Of a DNA stretch of 64,000 nt, positions 49,253-61,141 are shown piece after piece (the stretch's first letter is position 1; each line of letters begins with the position of its first letter). The notes under the pieces are model-generated. The model was not told the DNA's origin and made no database searches. It saw only the letters and a program-made list of their open reading frames with translations. A program made the position numbers and the translations under genes. This DNA is from Gelatoporia subvermispora B (Eukaryota; Basidiomycota; Agaricomycetes; Polyporales; Gelatoporiaceae): the NCBI GenBank assembly GCA_000320605.2, contig KB445794.1:1522033-1586032 (forward strand), written 5' to 3'.

Positions 49253-49630
49253 GAAGGCTGTTTGTCTGAACTACCGGTGTCTGCGAATCCTAATGGGGGT
49301 GCAAGTGTTGCGGGCAATGGACTTGGTCATCCGTGCACAGATATATGCATCCCATCGATACGTGCATCGCATCGAGACGGGCGGGCTGTGAATCACTTCG
49401 CACAAAGAGCCTGTGCACTTGTAAATAGTCAATTGATTTGTCGCCGGTTTGGCCAATCTAGTTCTTGAAACCTGTCAATGGCATGAAGGGCGTGAGAGCA
49501 CGGCACCGGGAGCGATTCGATGTGCAGGCCTCACGAGAATATTGGGACTCGAACGACAGGTCACGCGACTTACGGCTGCTTGCCGACACGCGTCCATCTC
49601 GCGTTCCCCGGTAGGGTTGGGTAGAAAACC
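49253..49630. other. Upstream region of CRIB gene 2
   Basis: Only short frames; presumed promoter of CRIB gene 2. No element recognised. Confidence 0.35.
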
Positions 49631-49632
49631 CC

Positions 49633-50250
49633 CATGTAAAATACATCGGTGTAAATTACATGTATTATACATGTATTATACCTATATTATACATCGGTCG
49701 CCAGGAGGCAGGTATACAATGTAAATAATCCTGATTGTGACGACGAGTGTGGCCCAAGCGCCTGCGTCGGAGATATGAGGATGGGAAGACTTAAGGATGC
49801 TGAGAAAGCGGTGAAGTTCCGCGCTCTGGATCAGAATGACAGCGAGGATGACATGGATGCTGGCCCCGGGGAATCTTGGCTAGATAATATCACGGAGAGA
49901 CTAACGACTGGCGCCGCTACGGAGCTCACGATGGAACATGAGTCGGATGACATCGAGTTAAACCCTTGCTAGTGAACGACCGTCGACCATGCTGCAGAGG
50001 TGATGGCCCAACAGAAGCCACAACACCAGGGGCCCGTATCGGAAGAGGGGACCAGCGGGGGTGAATGTCCTCGGTGTTCGACGCGAATTTCTAGGACTTC
50101 CGACTTCGTGCTCTTCTGGTGCGATTTTTTGCATAAAAACGTGTATTTTACTTTTTTACCGTGTATTTTACACGACACGTGATGTGATTCAGACGTCCCG
50201 TGACGACAAGTAAAATACATTAAATACACCATGTATATAATCCGTCCGGG
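49633..50250. mobile_element. Candidate small transposon remnant with GTAAAATACA repeats
   Basis: An AT-rich patch bounded by clusters of one motif. GTAAAATACAT occurs at 49635-49645 and again at 50210-50220, and its inverse GTGTATTTTAC at 50141-50151 and 50161-50171. ATGTATTATAC-type repeats occur at about 49660-49700 and a related GTATATAAT near 50232. Motif clusters in both orientations at the edges of a 0.6-kb unit resemble the subterminal repeats of DNA transposons. I cannot define target-site duplications or clean terminal inverted repeats. A frame at 49775-49972 encodes 65 acidic residues (NDSEDDMDAGPGESWLDNI) and might be a relic of an internal gene. Confidence 0.4.
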
Positions 50251-50746
50251 GTCGACAATTATTTACCTGTGTATCTTACCTCCCGAGAATATTATACCCC
50301 GCCCTATTCCCCGGACATGCCAGTGCGTAGTCGTGTATCTAACATGTGCATGTGCACTGGTACTGGATCTTCTCCGGGACAACTTTGTTGATAGTTCGTT
50401 CAAATTCACTTGTGATAAGGCGGGTCCGGATGAGCTCACCATTCTGACCGAAAGCTCGTCAGAATCTACCTAGATGCATAGAGCAGGCGAGAAATTCAGG
50501 TCTGTTGTCCACCCAGCGCGCACAACTGAACATTTCCCCCGTTTACGAGACTACGAACATGTTGTCAAAGTATCAAAGATGCGATTATGCAGGACTGAGT
50601 ATACTTCAAGAGACAATAATGGCAATCAATTCATCGAGAACTTCAGTGGTGTCTTTGTTCTCTGCTAGCCGTCATCATGAATATATCCGATTCTTCCGCT
50701 CGTGTCCGTGTACAGAACGACAATTTCTCGGGTTTCAACGTCCAGT

Positions 50747-53700
50747 TCATTCGTACTATCGTAATTATGTTAGAAAATTTTGAAGCCACCCGAACATATT
50801 TACTGACCGTGACAACCATTGACGTAGCCCAAGGTGACAGTTGCTGAGTTGGCGATAGATATACGTAGGTGCTCGTTTGCACCACCTCGGCTTGGAAGCT
50901 GAGTAGTGATGAGAATATCAGCAAAGGATTGGCTCAAGCGAAAATAGTGCGCACCGCTTGAGGGTACCAGATTGACCAGGTCCTCGTTGCAGGTGAGGCA
51001 GGCTGAAGATTGCACGGACGACATTGGTCATAATCTACATTCGAGACAGCGTAAGGCTTCGCAGTTACCCAAAAGCGTGTGCACTACATTACCTTTGTAG
51101 ACAGTTCAGGACCAATGCATTTCGCCGTACCATCGCCGAAGAGGTAACGCCTCAACGGGCTGCGCTTCGGGTTTACCGTCCGGGGGTGGGCGAAGACATC
51201 GCTCTGCGTGAGGTCTTTAGTAGGTTTTCACGGGGAGCTTGGACTGTTGGAACTCACGTCCATGTTAGCATTGGCAATGTTGACGAAGACACGCTGCGCT
51301 GCATGGAACTTGTGATAGCCAACCGATACAGGCTGAATGGATTCCCCTGTGGTGTCGAATGCTCAATTATTGTTCAGGACTGAAAGGCGCAAAACACTCA
51401 CGATACACGCCACGGAAGCTGGGGTCCAGGCCTGCATGAACGATGAGCACACTGAAGCACTATACGTTCAGTCGCACGTACGGAGAGCCTCTAGTACAAA
51501 GCCCTGCAAAGTCGACTCATCCTCCTTGGAGAACCCAGTCTTAGACGCGAGGACGTTGACATCCTTGGGCTTGGCCGGATCAATGTAGAAATTGACGATG
51601 TTGACGAGGGCTGGACACTCTTAAATAAATCATATACGGGCGCTGGTCGAGAATGCTCACCTTGTGACATCTCGACGGTCGATCCCACCAAGAGGGCCAG
51701 CACCATATTGCATACTGTGTCAGAATCGTGGCTGAAGTTCCAGAGATGTTCGGCGAGCTCATGCCGTGCCGAAGTCTGCGTGCCCGAGAACCACTGGGCA
51801 ATGCTTTCAAAGACACCGGTAATAGAGAGCTGCAAGAGAAGCCACCTCAGCGCCGGTACCCCGAACAGCGAGAATTGACCATACCCGAGAGCCGCCATAG
51901 CTGCGCTTGATAATCTGTAGTAGGTTCTGTACGCTGCTCCTCGCCGTGGACTCTATGGTCATCAGCTTGGATTCCTCGACATCAAGGAAGAGGAAGCTAC
52001 CACGCTGTGGCTTAGTGCGACTCAATGAGCCATGAGATGCCAAACTCACGAGTAGATGTCCGAGATCATGTCGAACAGCTGCTGGGAAGTGTAGTCTCCC
52101 TCGCTGTCAGATGACTTCTTAATGCGGATTCCAGCCTACAAGATGACTGCGTGAGCTCCAGAAAGTTCAAAAGTGGCAGGGGTACGCACCAGGTCGGCTG
52201 CCCAATGCATCGGAACGTGCCGGAGCACATCCCGTACAATGTCCACATGCTTCGTTTGGGAACCAACCGCGGTGTAGGACTCGCCTATCATAAGTTCGCG
52301 CGTCTTCGCAAAGAACCAATCTGCGATCTCCTGCTCAGATCCAGATGCAGCAACGAGCGCCTTAACGAAAGCTTCGTGCTCGCCCAGCGCTCTCTCGGGG
52401 TCCCCTGAAGCTATGAAGAAGCTGGAAAGTGGCATGTCAGCGCGCCATCCGGCGGTTCATTCACTCGTCCACTTACCCATTCCCACTGACGACCAAAGCA
52501 GCCCGACTCGAATAACGAACATTAAACTGGCCTTGCGTCCAAAGCACATGCGCAACATCCTTGTAATCACCAAGCTCGTACGTAGGCGGAGAAGGCAGCG
52601 GCTTCTCAACATCGTACTTCTTGATATCGCCAAGGTTCTCGAGGATGGCAGTCATGGCATCAGGTGTCATTAGAGGGAACCATGTATACGAACTGTCGCC
52701 TGCGAATTGACCGGGCAGCGTGCGCAAGAAGAGCCGTCCGAGTGTGCTGCCGTATCCAGGTCCGTCTGGGACGCGCTGGCAATCGGCGAAGCCCCAGCTT
52801 GTCATGTTGTAGGGCGTGTAGTCAGCGGTGAAGAACCGGTCGCCGCGGGTGAGTGCGATCGCATCGCTCAGGATAGCGCGACTGATGGTGTATGCTGCAC
52901 AAGTATTGACTCAAAAGTTTCGATGCATGATAACGAGCGACTTACAAGGACACAGGCCAGCGCCTTCGATGACGGGCTTCGCCGCCTCTGCTTGCAGCCC
53001 GACGTACAGCTCCAGGCGGTTGATGTCACCGTATAGCTTCTCGGCAGCAGCGGCGATGGTCGGGTCTGGGTTCCATTCCAGGAAGCTGTCATAGGCTGAG
53101 AGGTGTCAAGATCCATACGATCATCACCCAGCTGTCGCGCGACTCACTCTTCAGACCGAGGAACTGGAATGATTTTGACTATTAGTGCCGACGGAATGGA
53201 AGCACTGCGGCTTTCCGCACCTTTCGGAAGTCATTCAGAGAGCACACGCCCCACGTCCTGTTCGATTCGATGCCCATAATTTCGTGCAGACGCATGACGT
53301 GCGGGGTCCTCCGCGCCCCGAACTCGCCCGCGGGGTGTTCGGTTCTATGAACTTTAAGCATCTCCACCTACGGAACTTGCGCGGAGCACTTACGCAGCAT
53401 GAATCACGCCAGCTAAATCGGAGTCTTTGAAGGTCCCGTCTTCCTGGCGCTGCAAACTATTTACAGAGCATGCAGAGTAAGATTTCGCTATGACACAGGG
53501 TTGATCTTTGCTCACTTGCCAAACGTCCAATGACTGACGTCGGGCTCCATAGCCTGGGCCTGCTTTGCCATGGCCTTGAAGTCCTGGGGTGAAACCTTCG
53601 AACATTTCCGTCAGTAAGAGTCAAAGGAGATAACACGAAGGTATATACCTGGTCCCAGGTCTTGCCCTTGAACATCTGAGCGAAGAGCTGTTCGACCCAC

Positions 53701-55381
53701 TTCTCATCCGCTTGGGAGGTGGTCGCGTGCCAGCGGTACAGGCAGTTGAACTGAAGAGTACATGAGATATAGTGGAGATGATTGATCGTTTGATCTACCT
53801 CCACACTGCACGCATTGCCTCGGCCTCGCTCAAACAGGCTGTGATCAGCTTCACGGATTTCCTAGGAGACGTGATAAGACCTTCAGCATGAAGTCATATA
53901 AGATACACTTACGCCGAATGGGTTCAGACTCCAGCTGTTTCCTTGTCTGACGAGACCCAGGATGGCGCTGAAGTAGTCTGAGAAGACAGCAGATCCAAAC
54001 CAAGCGCAGTTTACGAGGCGTGCAATTTGGAAGATCTCTTCCTCCTGCGCAAGGAGTTTAGAGGCACGCTTGGGATCATCATGCGGGATGCTGTCTGGGT
54101 CAACATAGGTGCCTCGTTCGTTAATCTGGAGTAACATCTTGGCGATGTACTGTATTTACCCACAAGACCCTTGAGTTCACCATCACTATAAGATGTGAAA
54201 CAAGAACTCACGTTGTGGTTGCGGTTGAACAAGACGAGTAGAACGCATACAGCAGGAGGCAGGAGAAGGAGTCTGTCCTCAGCGAAAGTGTCGGGCTTGA
54301 GCAAGCCACGTCCATCCCGAACTCTGATTTTCTCCAAAGCTGCTGCATCGTGTCCATACAGAGGCGAGAGGTCGACGTATGAGGACGTCTCATTGATGTT
54401 GACATCCGTGTGCGAAGTTCGGAACACTCTGCAGGTTCGAATAGGGGCGTCAGGAGAAGTCGATGATGCATCTGTGCCACGTACGTATGGATTACGAGTG
54501 CGGCAAACGAGAACATCATACTTGACAGCCCGGCGGGATGTTTCACGAACTGATACTTCATCAGACAAAATCAATGCATGAGTCATGGAAGACACCCGCC
54601 TCTTCGCGCCTAAGAAGTGTATCAAAGACTAGTCCAGCGTCTGGGAGCTCATTCTGCGGGAGCGCCTGCGTCTGCTGCACACTGCGGGCGTAAGGTGTAT
54701 AAGCCTTCCCCAGATCCGGAGCCTGGGCGTTATTGTTGGAGCCATCAGCGGTGCGCCAGGAGTACGTATTTCCGACGAATGTCTCAGGTGGGTGAGGTAA
54801 ATCGAGGTAGACTGCGCATACTGGCGTCAGATACCATCAAGATCTGGTCGAGGTGACTTACGCAGTTGAACGGTTTTGCTCTGCAGCGTGGCGCTCATCT
54901 TGGTGTTGTGCTGCGATAGATAGACGAGGATGTGCTCCAGCTGCGTATCGTACACCTCAGATTCTGAGGAATAGTCATCATGACGGATACCACGTACGAG
55001 CATCTTCCGATCATCAATGCCATCCGGGTGCCTCAAGGCATCTACGATGCCCTCCTACACTTATCATATTCAGTAACTGCTACAAAAGCCTATGTGCGAA
55101 AGAACTTGCTAGGGTGCCAAGGTCCCAATTGATAGTGTTGCCTTTCTGGATCTAAGATCGGGGCGCATATAGTCAACTGCAGGGCCAACGATGAATGAAG
55201 TTTTATCGAACCTGCTTGCGGAAGTCATCTACGAGTTTGTTCTGCTTGTAGGTCGCCGACCGGCTCTGGGAGTCGTCATCATAGCTCTGCTCGTAAGTTA
55301 ATGAAGCGGTTCGATAATTTCTTAGAAAATAGATGTGCTGACAGCGGATGAATCGTATCTGGAGTGAGATGAGGCAGACAT
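50747..55381 (-). CDS. Ppo-type fatty-acid dioxygenase/P450 fusion (linoleate diol synthase/psi factor-producing oxygenase)
   Basis: A bifunctional haem enzyme: an N-terminal peroxidase-like dioxygenase makes a fatty-acid hydroperoxide and a C-terminal P450-like domain isomerises it, yielding oxylipins (psi factors) that balance sexual and asexual development. Reading from ATG 55379-55381 the exons give SYDDDSQSRSATYKQNKLVDD, LRHPDGIDDRKML, LDLPHPPETFVG, PDAGLVFDTLL, HPAGLSSMMFSFAALVIHT (distal histidine), TDVNINETSSYVDLSPLYG, FNCLYRWHATTSQADEKWVE (catalytic tyrosine and proximal histidine of YRWH), HEIMGIESNRTWGVCSLNDF, TPYNMTSWGFADC. The P450 half has GFSKEDESTLQGFVLEALR, VFVNIANANMDSDVFAHP and the haem-thiolate FGDGTAKCIGPELSTK with its cysteine. 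The end reads TYVYLSPTQQLSPWATSMVV, then T and a last exon with only YE and the stop (50747-50749). About 15 introns. Both active sites look intact. The subclass (5,8-, 7,8- or 8,11-diol, or 10-) cannot be set. Confidence 0.92.
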
Positions 55382-55389
55382 GACCAGCA

Positions 55390-56128
55390 GCGGGGCCAGT
55401 TGCTTCTGCGAAGCCTATTGCCTCGCCCTTATAACGACTGGACCACTGGGAATCCCATCAACGCAGAAGCTTGTGAAACCGTGCCTGCCTTCGCTTCGGG
55501 ACACAAAAAAACCTTTTTTCGGTACGAGCATTCACGGCGTCCATTCGGCATGTTCGATGACATACCTCAACGCGCTCATCTCGGCTGTCTTGCGCATGCA
55601 ATTTCCGCATAAGTGCCGGTCGTCTGACCAGATCCTCAGTGGTCTCTGGAGTTGCGGTACTTGAATTAGACAGCTTCCATGCATGAACCAAACACAAGCG
55701 CTGATGAATCGGAGTATGTACGCCATATCGGCCAGAGGACAGACAGTATCGAGACAGGGCTAGGACAGCATCCGTGTCCACGAGTAGCTAGATTACTCGC
55801 CACAGCTGAAGAACTTGTCGGAGGATTCATGGAACCGCGCCGCAATTTGCGATGATCCTGCAAGTCGAAGAGACCTCGACAATTTGAGAATATTGTCCAC
55901 ACAGCGCCTTGTCCTGGGTAAACACGTGTAATTGTATATCTCATCTTGAACAGCCTTCGCAGATACCAGTACCGTGTCGGTCGATTCAACTAGAGAATGG
56001 ATCAGCGGCCACGCTGCGCAGGTTCCGAGGAGGTTAAATCGTGCGAGAGGAGCCTCGTTGGCGGCGTAATAGAGTTCCACGTCAAGCGATTCTGAGACCG
56101 AGCCGAGACAGTCGCCATGAGCTACCAT
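55390..56128 (-). CDS. Possible uncharacterised gene upstream of Ppo (weak)
   Basis: A 111-codon frame (55793-56128, ATG at about 56118 on the minus strand, DVELYYAANEAPLARFNLLG) has coding-like composition and is followed by others such as SALRYVIEHAEWTP. A GTATCTG...TTACCCAG intron is possible after DTVL. No known domain is recognised and no continuous model can be built. It may be a short gene, 5' sequence of Ppo, or noise. It lies head-to-head with the epsilon-COP gene. Confidence 0.25.
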
Positions 56129-56245
56129 AAACGGCAGGTGACCGCCAGCTGGTGGCGACTCTCAAGTCGCTTCCAGTCAATCAATCCAACTCTCCACGCT
56201 GCATTCCATCTTCTCTATCCCAGCTCACCATATTTCCGCGATAAC

Positions 56246-57359
56246 ATGGACTCGTCCGAGCTCTACCACGTCAAACAGCAGTTTATTCTCGGTGCGTGAG
56301 CCCGTTCGACGTCTCTGGATCCACGCTGAACAGCCTCCAGGCGCGTACAAGACGCTGGTCGACCTCACACTCCCAGACCCCTCCTCCCCAGAATATACAC
56401 CTTTACTGGTGTACAAGGCACGGTCACACATCGCACTTAATGACACGCAAGCAGTGGTGCAAATCGTTCCCGCAGACACCGAGAATGTCGCGCTCAAAGC
56501 TGTAGCGGCGCTAGCACGCTATGTCGGTGCGACAGCAGCGGCGGACAAGGACGCGGCCCTTGAGGAGCTGCGTGATCTTTGTGTCGAGATTGACAGCGAT
56601 GATGTTGAGGCTGATGAGAGAGAAAAGGGGTACGTGCGGGTCCTTGCTGGGACTGCCTTTGCGCGCGCTGGTGAGGTCGAGGAGGCGCTAGAGACGCTCG
56701 GTGTTAGCACAAATACCGAGAATCTCGAAGCGTAAGTACCCTTATGAAACGACCGGCCCTATGTTGCTCACCGAAATTGGACGTTTGATCCTCTAGTGTG
56801 GCCATTGTTGTCCAAGTCTACCTCTCAATTAATCGCCCTGATCTCGCCCGCAAAGAGTTCGACCGGGCCAAGCGCTGGGCAGAAGACGACCTGCTTCTGC
56901 AGCTTATCGAGGCCTCCATCGGCTTGGTAACAGGAAAGGATGCCTACAACGATTGCAACTCGTTCTACACGGAACAACTTGGCAACCCGTCGCTGTCCTC
57001 TTCCCATCTGCTTACGGCACGTGGTGTCACCCGTCTTCTGAAGGGCGAGGTTCCAGCTGCAAAGTCCGACTTCGAGGAGGCTGTTTCACAGCAGGGCGGC
57101 ACGCCGGACGCTGAGACACTCGCTAACATGACTGTCGCCGCAGGCCTTGGTACCTCGAAACTTGCGGAAGCCGAGCAGCTTTGGAGGTACGTGATTTTGC
57201 GACTCCGAATCCTGCTAAATCTTGATGTGTCGCATCAGTCAATTGGCGAGCCAACACCCAGAGTACCCCATGGTTGCCGATGTCACAGCCAAAGAGGCGC
57301 TATTTGATGAACTTGCCACGAAGTTCGTCGTACCTCCTCTGGCAGTCGCCTCTGCATAG
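56246..57359 (+). CDS. SEC28: Coatomer subunit epsilon (epsilon-COP)
   Basis: A subunit of the COPI coat for Golgi-to-ER and intra-Golgi transport; it binds and stabilises alpha-COP. Exons 56246-56291, 56341-56731, 56797-57186 and 57239-57359 sum to 948 nt (315 aa, in frame). It begins MDSSELYHVKQQFILG, then AYKTLVDLTLP after the first splice. The protein is an alpha-solenoid of TPR-like helical pairs: EYTPLLVYKARSHIAL, ENVALKAVAALARYVG, RVLAGTAFARAGEVEEALET, VAIVVQVYLSINRPDLARKE, DDLLLQLIEASIGLVTGKDA, SSSHLLTARGVTRLLKGEVP, AKSDFEEAVSQQGGTPDAET. It ends LASQHPEYPMVADVTAKEAL and FVVPPLAVASA, where family members also end. The length matches fungal Sec28. Confidence 0.96.
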
Positions 57360-57537
57360 ATTCGAAATTCTTGCTACGGACTCGTGTGGATTATGGATTA
57401 TAAGGCATTGCCGGCTACTGGTAGAGCTCTTGCAATTATGCAAATCGAGCAGTTTTTCCAAACTGAGACACTCCGGGTGATAGATCGCTTGCCCCTCCTC
57501 CCCCTTTCCTTCTCTGGCGAATTTTCGTCCAGCACCC

Positions 57538-58649
57538 TCATTGATCGTGGTGTTCGATCGTGACAGTGATCTTCTGGCCCTTTACAAATGGGTGTGAGTT
57601 GTCCTCCACTACACTGATGTGTACCTTTCCTCGGCAGCTTGGGAGTGTACTCCGAACAGGCATGCGTGGAATTGCACGCCTCGAGCGATCCTTGTCCCAT
57701 ATGGAGCCTTTACCGCCCACTATCCAGCTAGTCACCGTACTCTGTTTTCCTTTCGAGGCTGCTGCTCTGGGTCTAAATGTTTCACATGCTAGTGAGGCTG
57801 TCGGAGTTGGTGTTGTAGACTCGAGCGAGGGCCCTCGGCGCCGACTCTGGCATTCACACGCAAACACTTCAGTTCGATCCACATCTGTCATTTTGACAGA
57901 CGTGCCAAATGTGCTGGTCAAACTCTGTGTCAAAGACCGGGCAAAAGGACATACGAGCAGAGGAGTGGCGTAGTCAAATTCGGACGGAGCTCTCACCTGT
58001 GTGGGAGTTGAGCGGCCTTCCTAAGTTCTGCGGAAACTTGTGCGACGCGTTTGTAGTTTGGAAGGTTCGGGTCCGCGATTATGGAGTAGCTGCCCTCGAA
58101 CGTGACCAGCTGCGGTATGGAAGTCGAACTCGGCGTCTTGCTGCAGATGTCGTAGTATCGCTGGAGAGCAGATCCAAGCGCATTGCAGAGAGCAGATATG
58201 GTTTGATATTGGGTACAGGTTGATCGGTGATGCTCAGAGTCTACCTGCGAATCGTAAGCTGATTCTGAGTCGATGGCCTTCCTCTTCCCGTGCTGTACGA
58301 TGGGTGGGCCAGATCGGACGCCCGACGGCGCGCCGACGGTTGAGGTTCTCGCATGTAACAACTCTCCTGGCACTTGGGTGTCGGGTGTATCCGACCTTTG
58401 CCCAGCAACTAGCTCTTCCTTCGAGTTTTCTCGCAAGGCACATTGAGGGCATTGGTGGTCGTTGCGTTTCAGAGTACCGCACTTCGAGCAACGCGCCAAA
58501 GAGCTAAGCAGAGGAGAGCGGCGCTCTCTGGAGCTGCCTCCTTGACTTGAGGCCAAACTCTTCTTGGTTTCAGGGCTTGTACCTCTGGCCTGATGAGCGC
58601 TCAGTGGCGGTAGAGGCTGGAGGGAGGCGACGGGTCGAGACATTAGCAT
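57538..58649 (-). CDS. Uncharacterised protein with a CxxC...CxxC zinc-finger-like element
   Basis: No family recognised. Exon 1 from ATG at 58647-58649 (MLMSRPVASLQPLPPLSAHQ) encodes a disordered, basic N-terminal part, then LARCSKCGTLKRNDHQCPQC (two CxxC pairs, a possible zinc ribbon), a linker with HGKRKAIDSE and a helical part (YQTISALCNALGSALQRYYD). A GTGAGA donor near 58010 and a CAGAG acceptor join it to SLTSTFGTSVKMTDVDRTEV. Exon 2 has a serine/threonine-rich stretch and ends SVVEDNSHPFVKGQKITVTI then EHHDQ. Four cysteines in CxxC-x9-CxxC spacing suggest metal binding. A role in nucleic-acid or protein binding is only a guess. It is convergent with epsilon-COP. Confidence 0.65.
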
Positions 58650-59585
58650 AATTCTGTGGAAACTATGCGATAACCCTTAGTGCTACTACAGAGACGGGAT
58701 ACATATCAACTCACATGTGTCTATGAGCCCCTGGCGCCAAAAATATGGAGTTAGATGAGAGCTATAAGACGCGTCTGGCAGTGGCACGCGGCGGTACGAC
58801 GCGTCTGGACGCGTACGCGTTTTCACCACGTGATATGTACGGCACGCGTCAAACTTGAGTCCCTCAGAGGGACTCACAAGATGCGACTGCCAATCTTCAG
58901 TGATTATTCGAGCGGGTTACGTTGTATGTATGGTGCTCGAAATTTCCTCGGCCTATGCTAGTCAGCTATAATAATATCGCAACATTGGCACGGCAACGAG
59001 GCAACAATTGCGCACCACATCTCATAGGCGAATCAACGACAGAACCACACCGCGAGTATGAGTGGCTACCCAACTGGATGAGCCCATACTCTGACACATC
59101 ATCTGATATTTGGATAGAAACAAACGATGACACTTTCGCAAATCGAGGTATCAAGGGTTTGACGGCGTGAGACTATGCCTGCGAGCCAGGTGTCATTGGC
59201 CGTCTTGTTAGCCGCCCATCCTCTCGCAAGACCTCTAGACGTCTGAAAGCGAGGACGAATGAGTGACATAGGAAGAACCATGCAGTATGTCAGCCACGTC
59301 TACCAGACGCTTGCCAGTTCAGTATCAAAGGGGCCCAATGTTAAGCCCGCAGCGTTCAACACAGCCGTGCGCACATGTCCCCGCATCACGAACAGACTAA
59401 TGTAGGATTCGCCTTACAAAGCACTTGGATACCCGAATGGTCTGTTCGCAACTGCCAAGTGAATCAAACACCTGTACAACCACATCGAATAGCCAACGAG
59501 CATAGATCTGCATCAAACCCTCCGGGGCCGGTGTGGATTAATTGTACTCTTCCCGCAGCGATTCTCTACAGCAACCCAAGTTGAC
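58650..59585. other. Intergenic, no gene seen
   Basis: Divergent spacer with only short frames; presumably promoters for both flanking genes. A dense cluster of ACGCGT/GCGTC words lies at about 58,765-58,850 and could hold MluI cell-cycle box-like (ACGCG) elements. Confidence 0.4.
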
Positions 59586-61141
59586 ATGACAGACTTCATT
59601 GCTACGTGAGCAGCACCCTGCGCGTCCTACACTAGGATAGCTAATCTTGTACCTCCGCAGATTCAAGATTGTCCGACTCCATCGGGCTGTCATCGTTGTG
59701 TCTCTGAGTAAGTGCTTGCTGGCGACGCAGCAGTATTCAGCTACTTAATCATAACTCACAGCTCAACTGTACTTCGACTATCTTTTGACTTTCTTTACCG
59801 AGGTCGAGAGATTTTGGATGAGGGGCATTTCTTGGATTTCCGTGCTATACGCTGCTAATCGCTATATAACGCTGCTGGGATCGATACCAATCGCTATCGA
59901 ATATTTCGGGATTATACCACAGCCAGTGAGTATCAAATCATGAGTTCGTCATCGGATCTCGTGGCTTACACGTGCATAAAACAGCGGTAATCCGATCTCC
60001 GTCAACACCTGTGTTTAAATGTCTCATGCCCCACCTCTAGGTGTCGCGCGCTGCAGACATACCATCAATACGCTGCAGTAGGAACACAAGCTCTCGTTGC
60101 GGGTGTGTTGCACATTAGTATCTATAAACTTCATTAACAAGCATATTAGTTCTCTTGACATTACGCACATACGCTCTGTATAAACGCAGTAAAGTTGTTC
60201 TGTCAATGATCCTCTTCATCTTCGCTTTGTCTCTCGGCGTAACCCTAGTACGTCGTGGAATGAAGTCTTCATTGGTATTATCTTATGGCCATCCAGTGGA
60301 TCATCCTCAGCGAGAAGAGTCTTACAGGCTCCGATCGAGTTTTGCGCGGAGTGGGCTGTGACCTATCGTTATCAAAAGCGCAGTGAATGTACTGATAATG
60401 TGATGATATGCTCACCTCACCGTGTAATCACAGGGCGGCCCGTGAGTCGTTCTTCACGTTCGTTTCGTATGTCGTTGGATTCACACATCTCCGTAGATCT
60501 TGCTGCTTCATGGGGCACAATGCTGGCTTTCGACGTCTTGATATTCGTCTTGACGCTCCTCGAAACTATTAAGAATGGCATGCTTTTGAAAGGCTCCCTA
60601 TCCCATATCATGCTGAGAGATGGTGAGCGCCGAGCTACGTTTGCTTGTGCAGTCAATCACTGAGCATCAGGCGCCATTTATTTCGGTGTCATCGTGTTCA
60701 TGAATATCGTAAACATCCTGGCTTTCCTAGTGAGTGATCCTGAAAACACTAATTTTGTATCTGCTCAAGTCACTCATGCTACTGCAGCTACCGACGGTAT
60801 GTTCAGTGTCATGCCAAAGAAATTACGTTGACAGAGGAACAAGGACGAGTTGAGAGGGATGTGTACAACGCTCACAAACGCGTATGTGCCCTCCACCTTT
60901 CCGTGGTCGTAAATTCACGTCACGTAGGATTGCCTCTACACTGGTCTCGCGGCTCATGCTCAACTTGCGTGACCCAAAACAAGGGCAGACACCCTTAGGA
61001 TTCTTGGCATCATTTTCCGTCCAGCTAAGTACCACCGCTACTCAGACGACAGCGATCGAGGAGGGCTTCCGAGTATCCGAGTCGAATCTCAACTCTGCCG
61101 TGCTCTCACTTCCCGATACGCTCGCATGTACCAATGAGTGA
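59586..61141 (+). CDS. DUF6533-type seven-helix membrane protein
   Basis: A multi-pass membrane protein of a large Agaricomycete family of unknown function. The model is ATG at 59586 (MTDFIAT), splicing to FKIVRLHRAVIVVSL, then TQLYFDYLLTFFTEVERFWM, which is the family's hallmark YDYLLTF...E...W motif at the first TM. Next come VLYAANRYITLLGSIPIAIE, then CRALQTYHQYAAVGTQALVA and VLLTLRTYALYKRSKVVLSM (the LRTYALY motif), GCDLSLSKAQ, AASWGTMLAFDVLIFVLTLL, AIYFGVIVFMNIVNILAFL, and finally RIASTLVSRLMLNLRDP before a hydrophilic tail ending LPDTLACTNE. I count about seven hydrophobic segments, so a GPCR-like topology is possible. About nine introns, some placed approximately. Confidence 0.8.
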
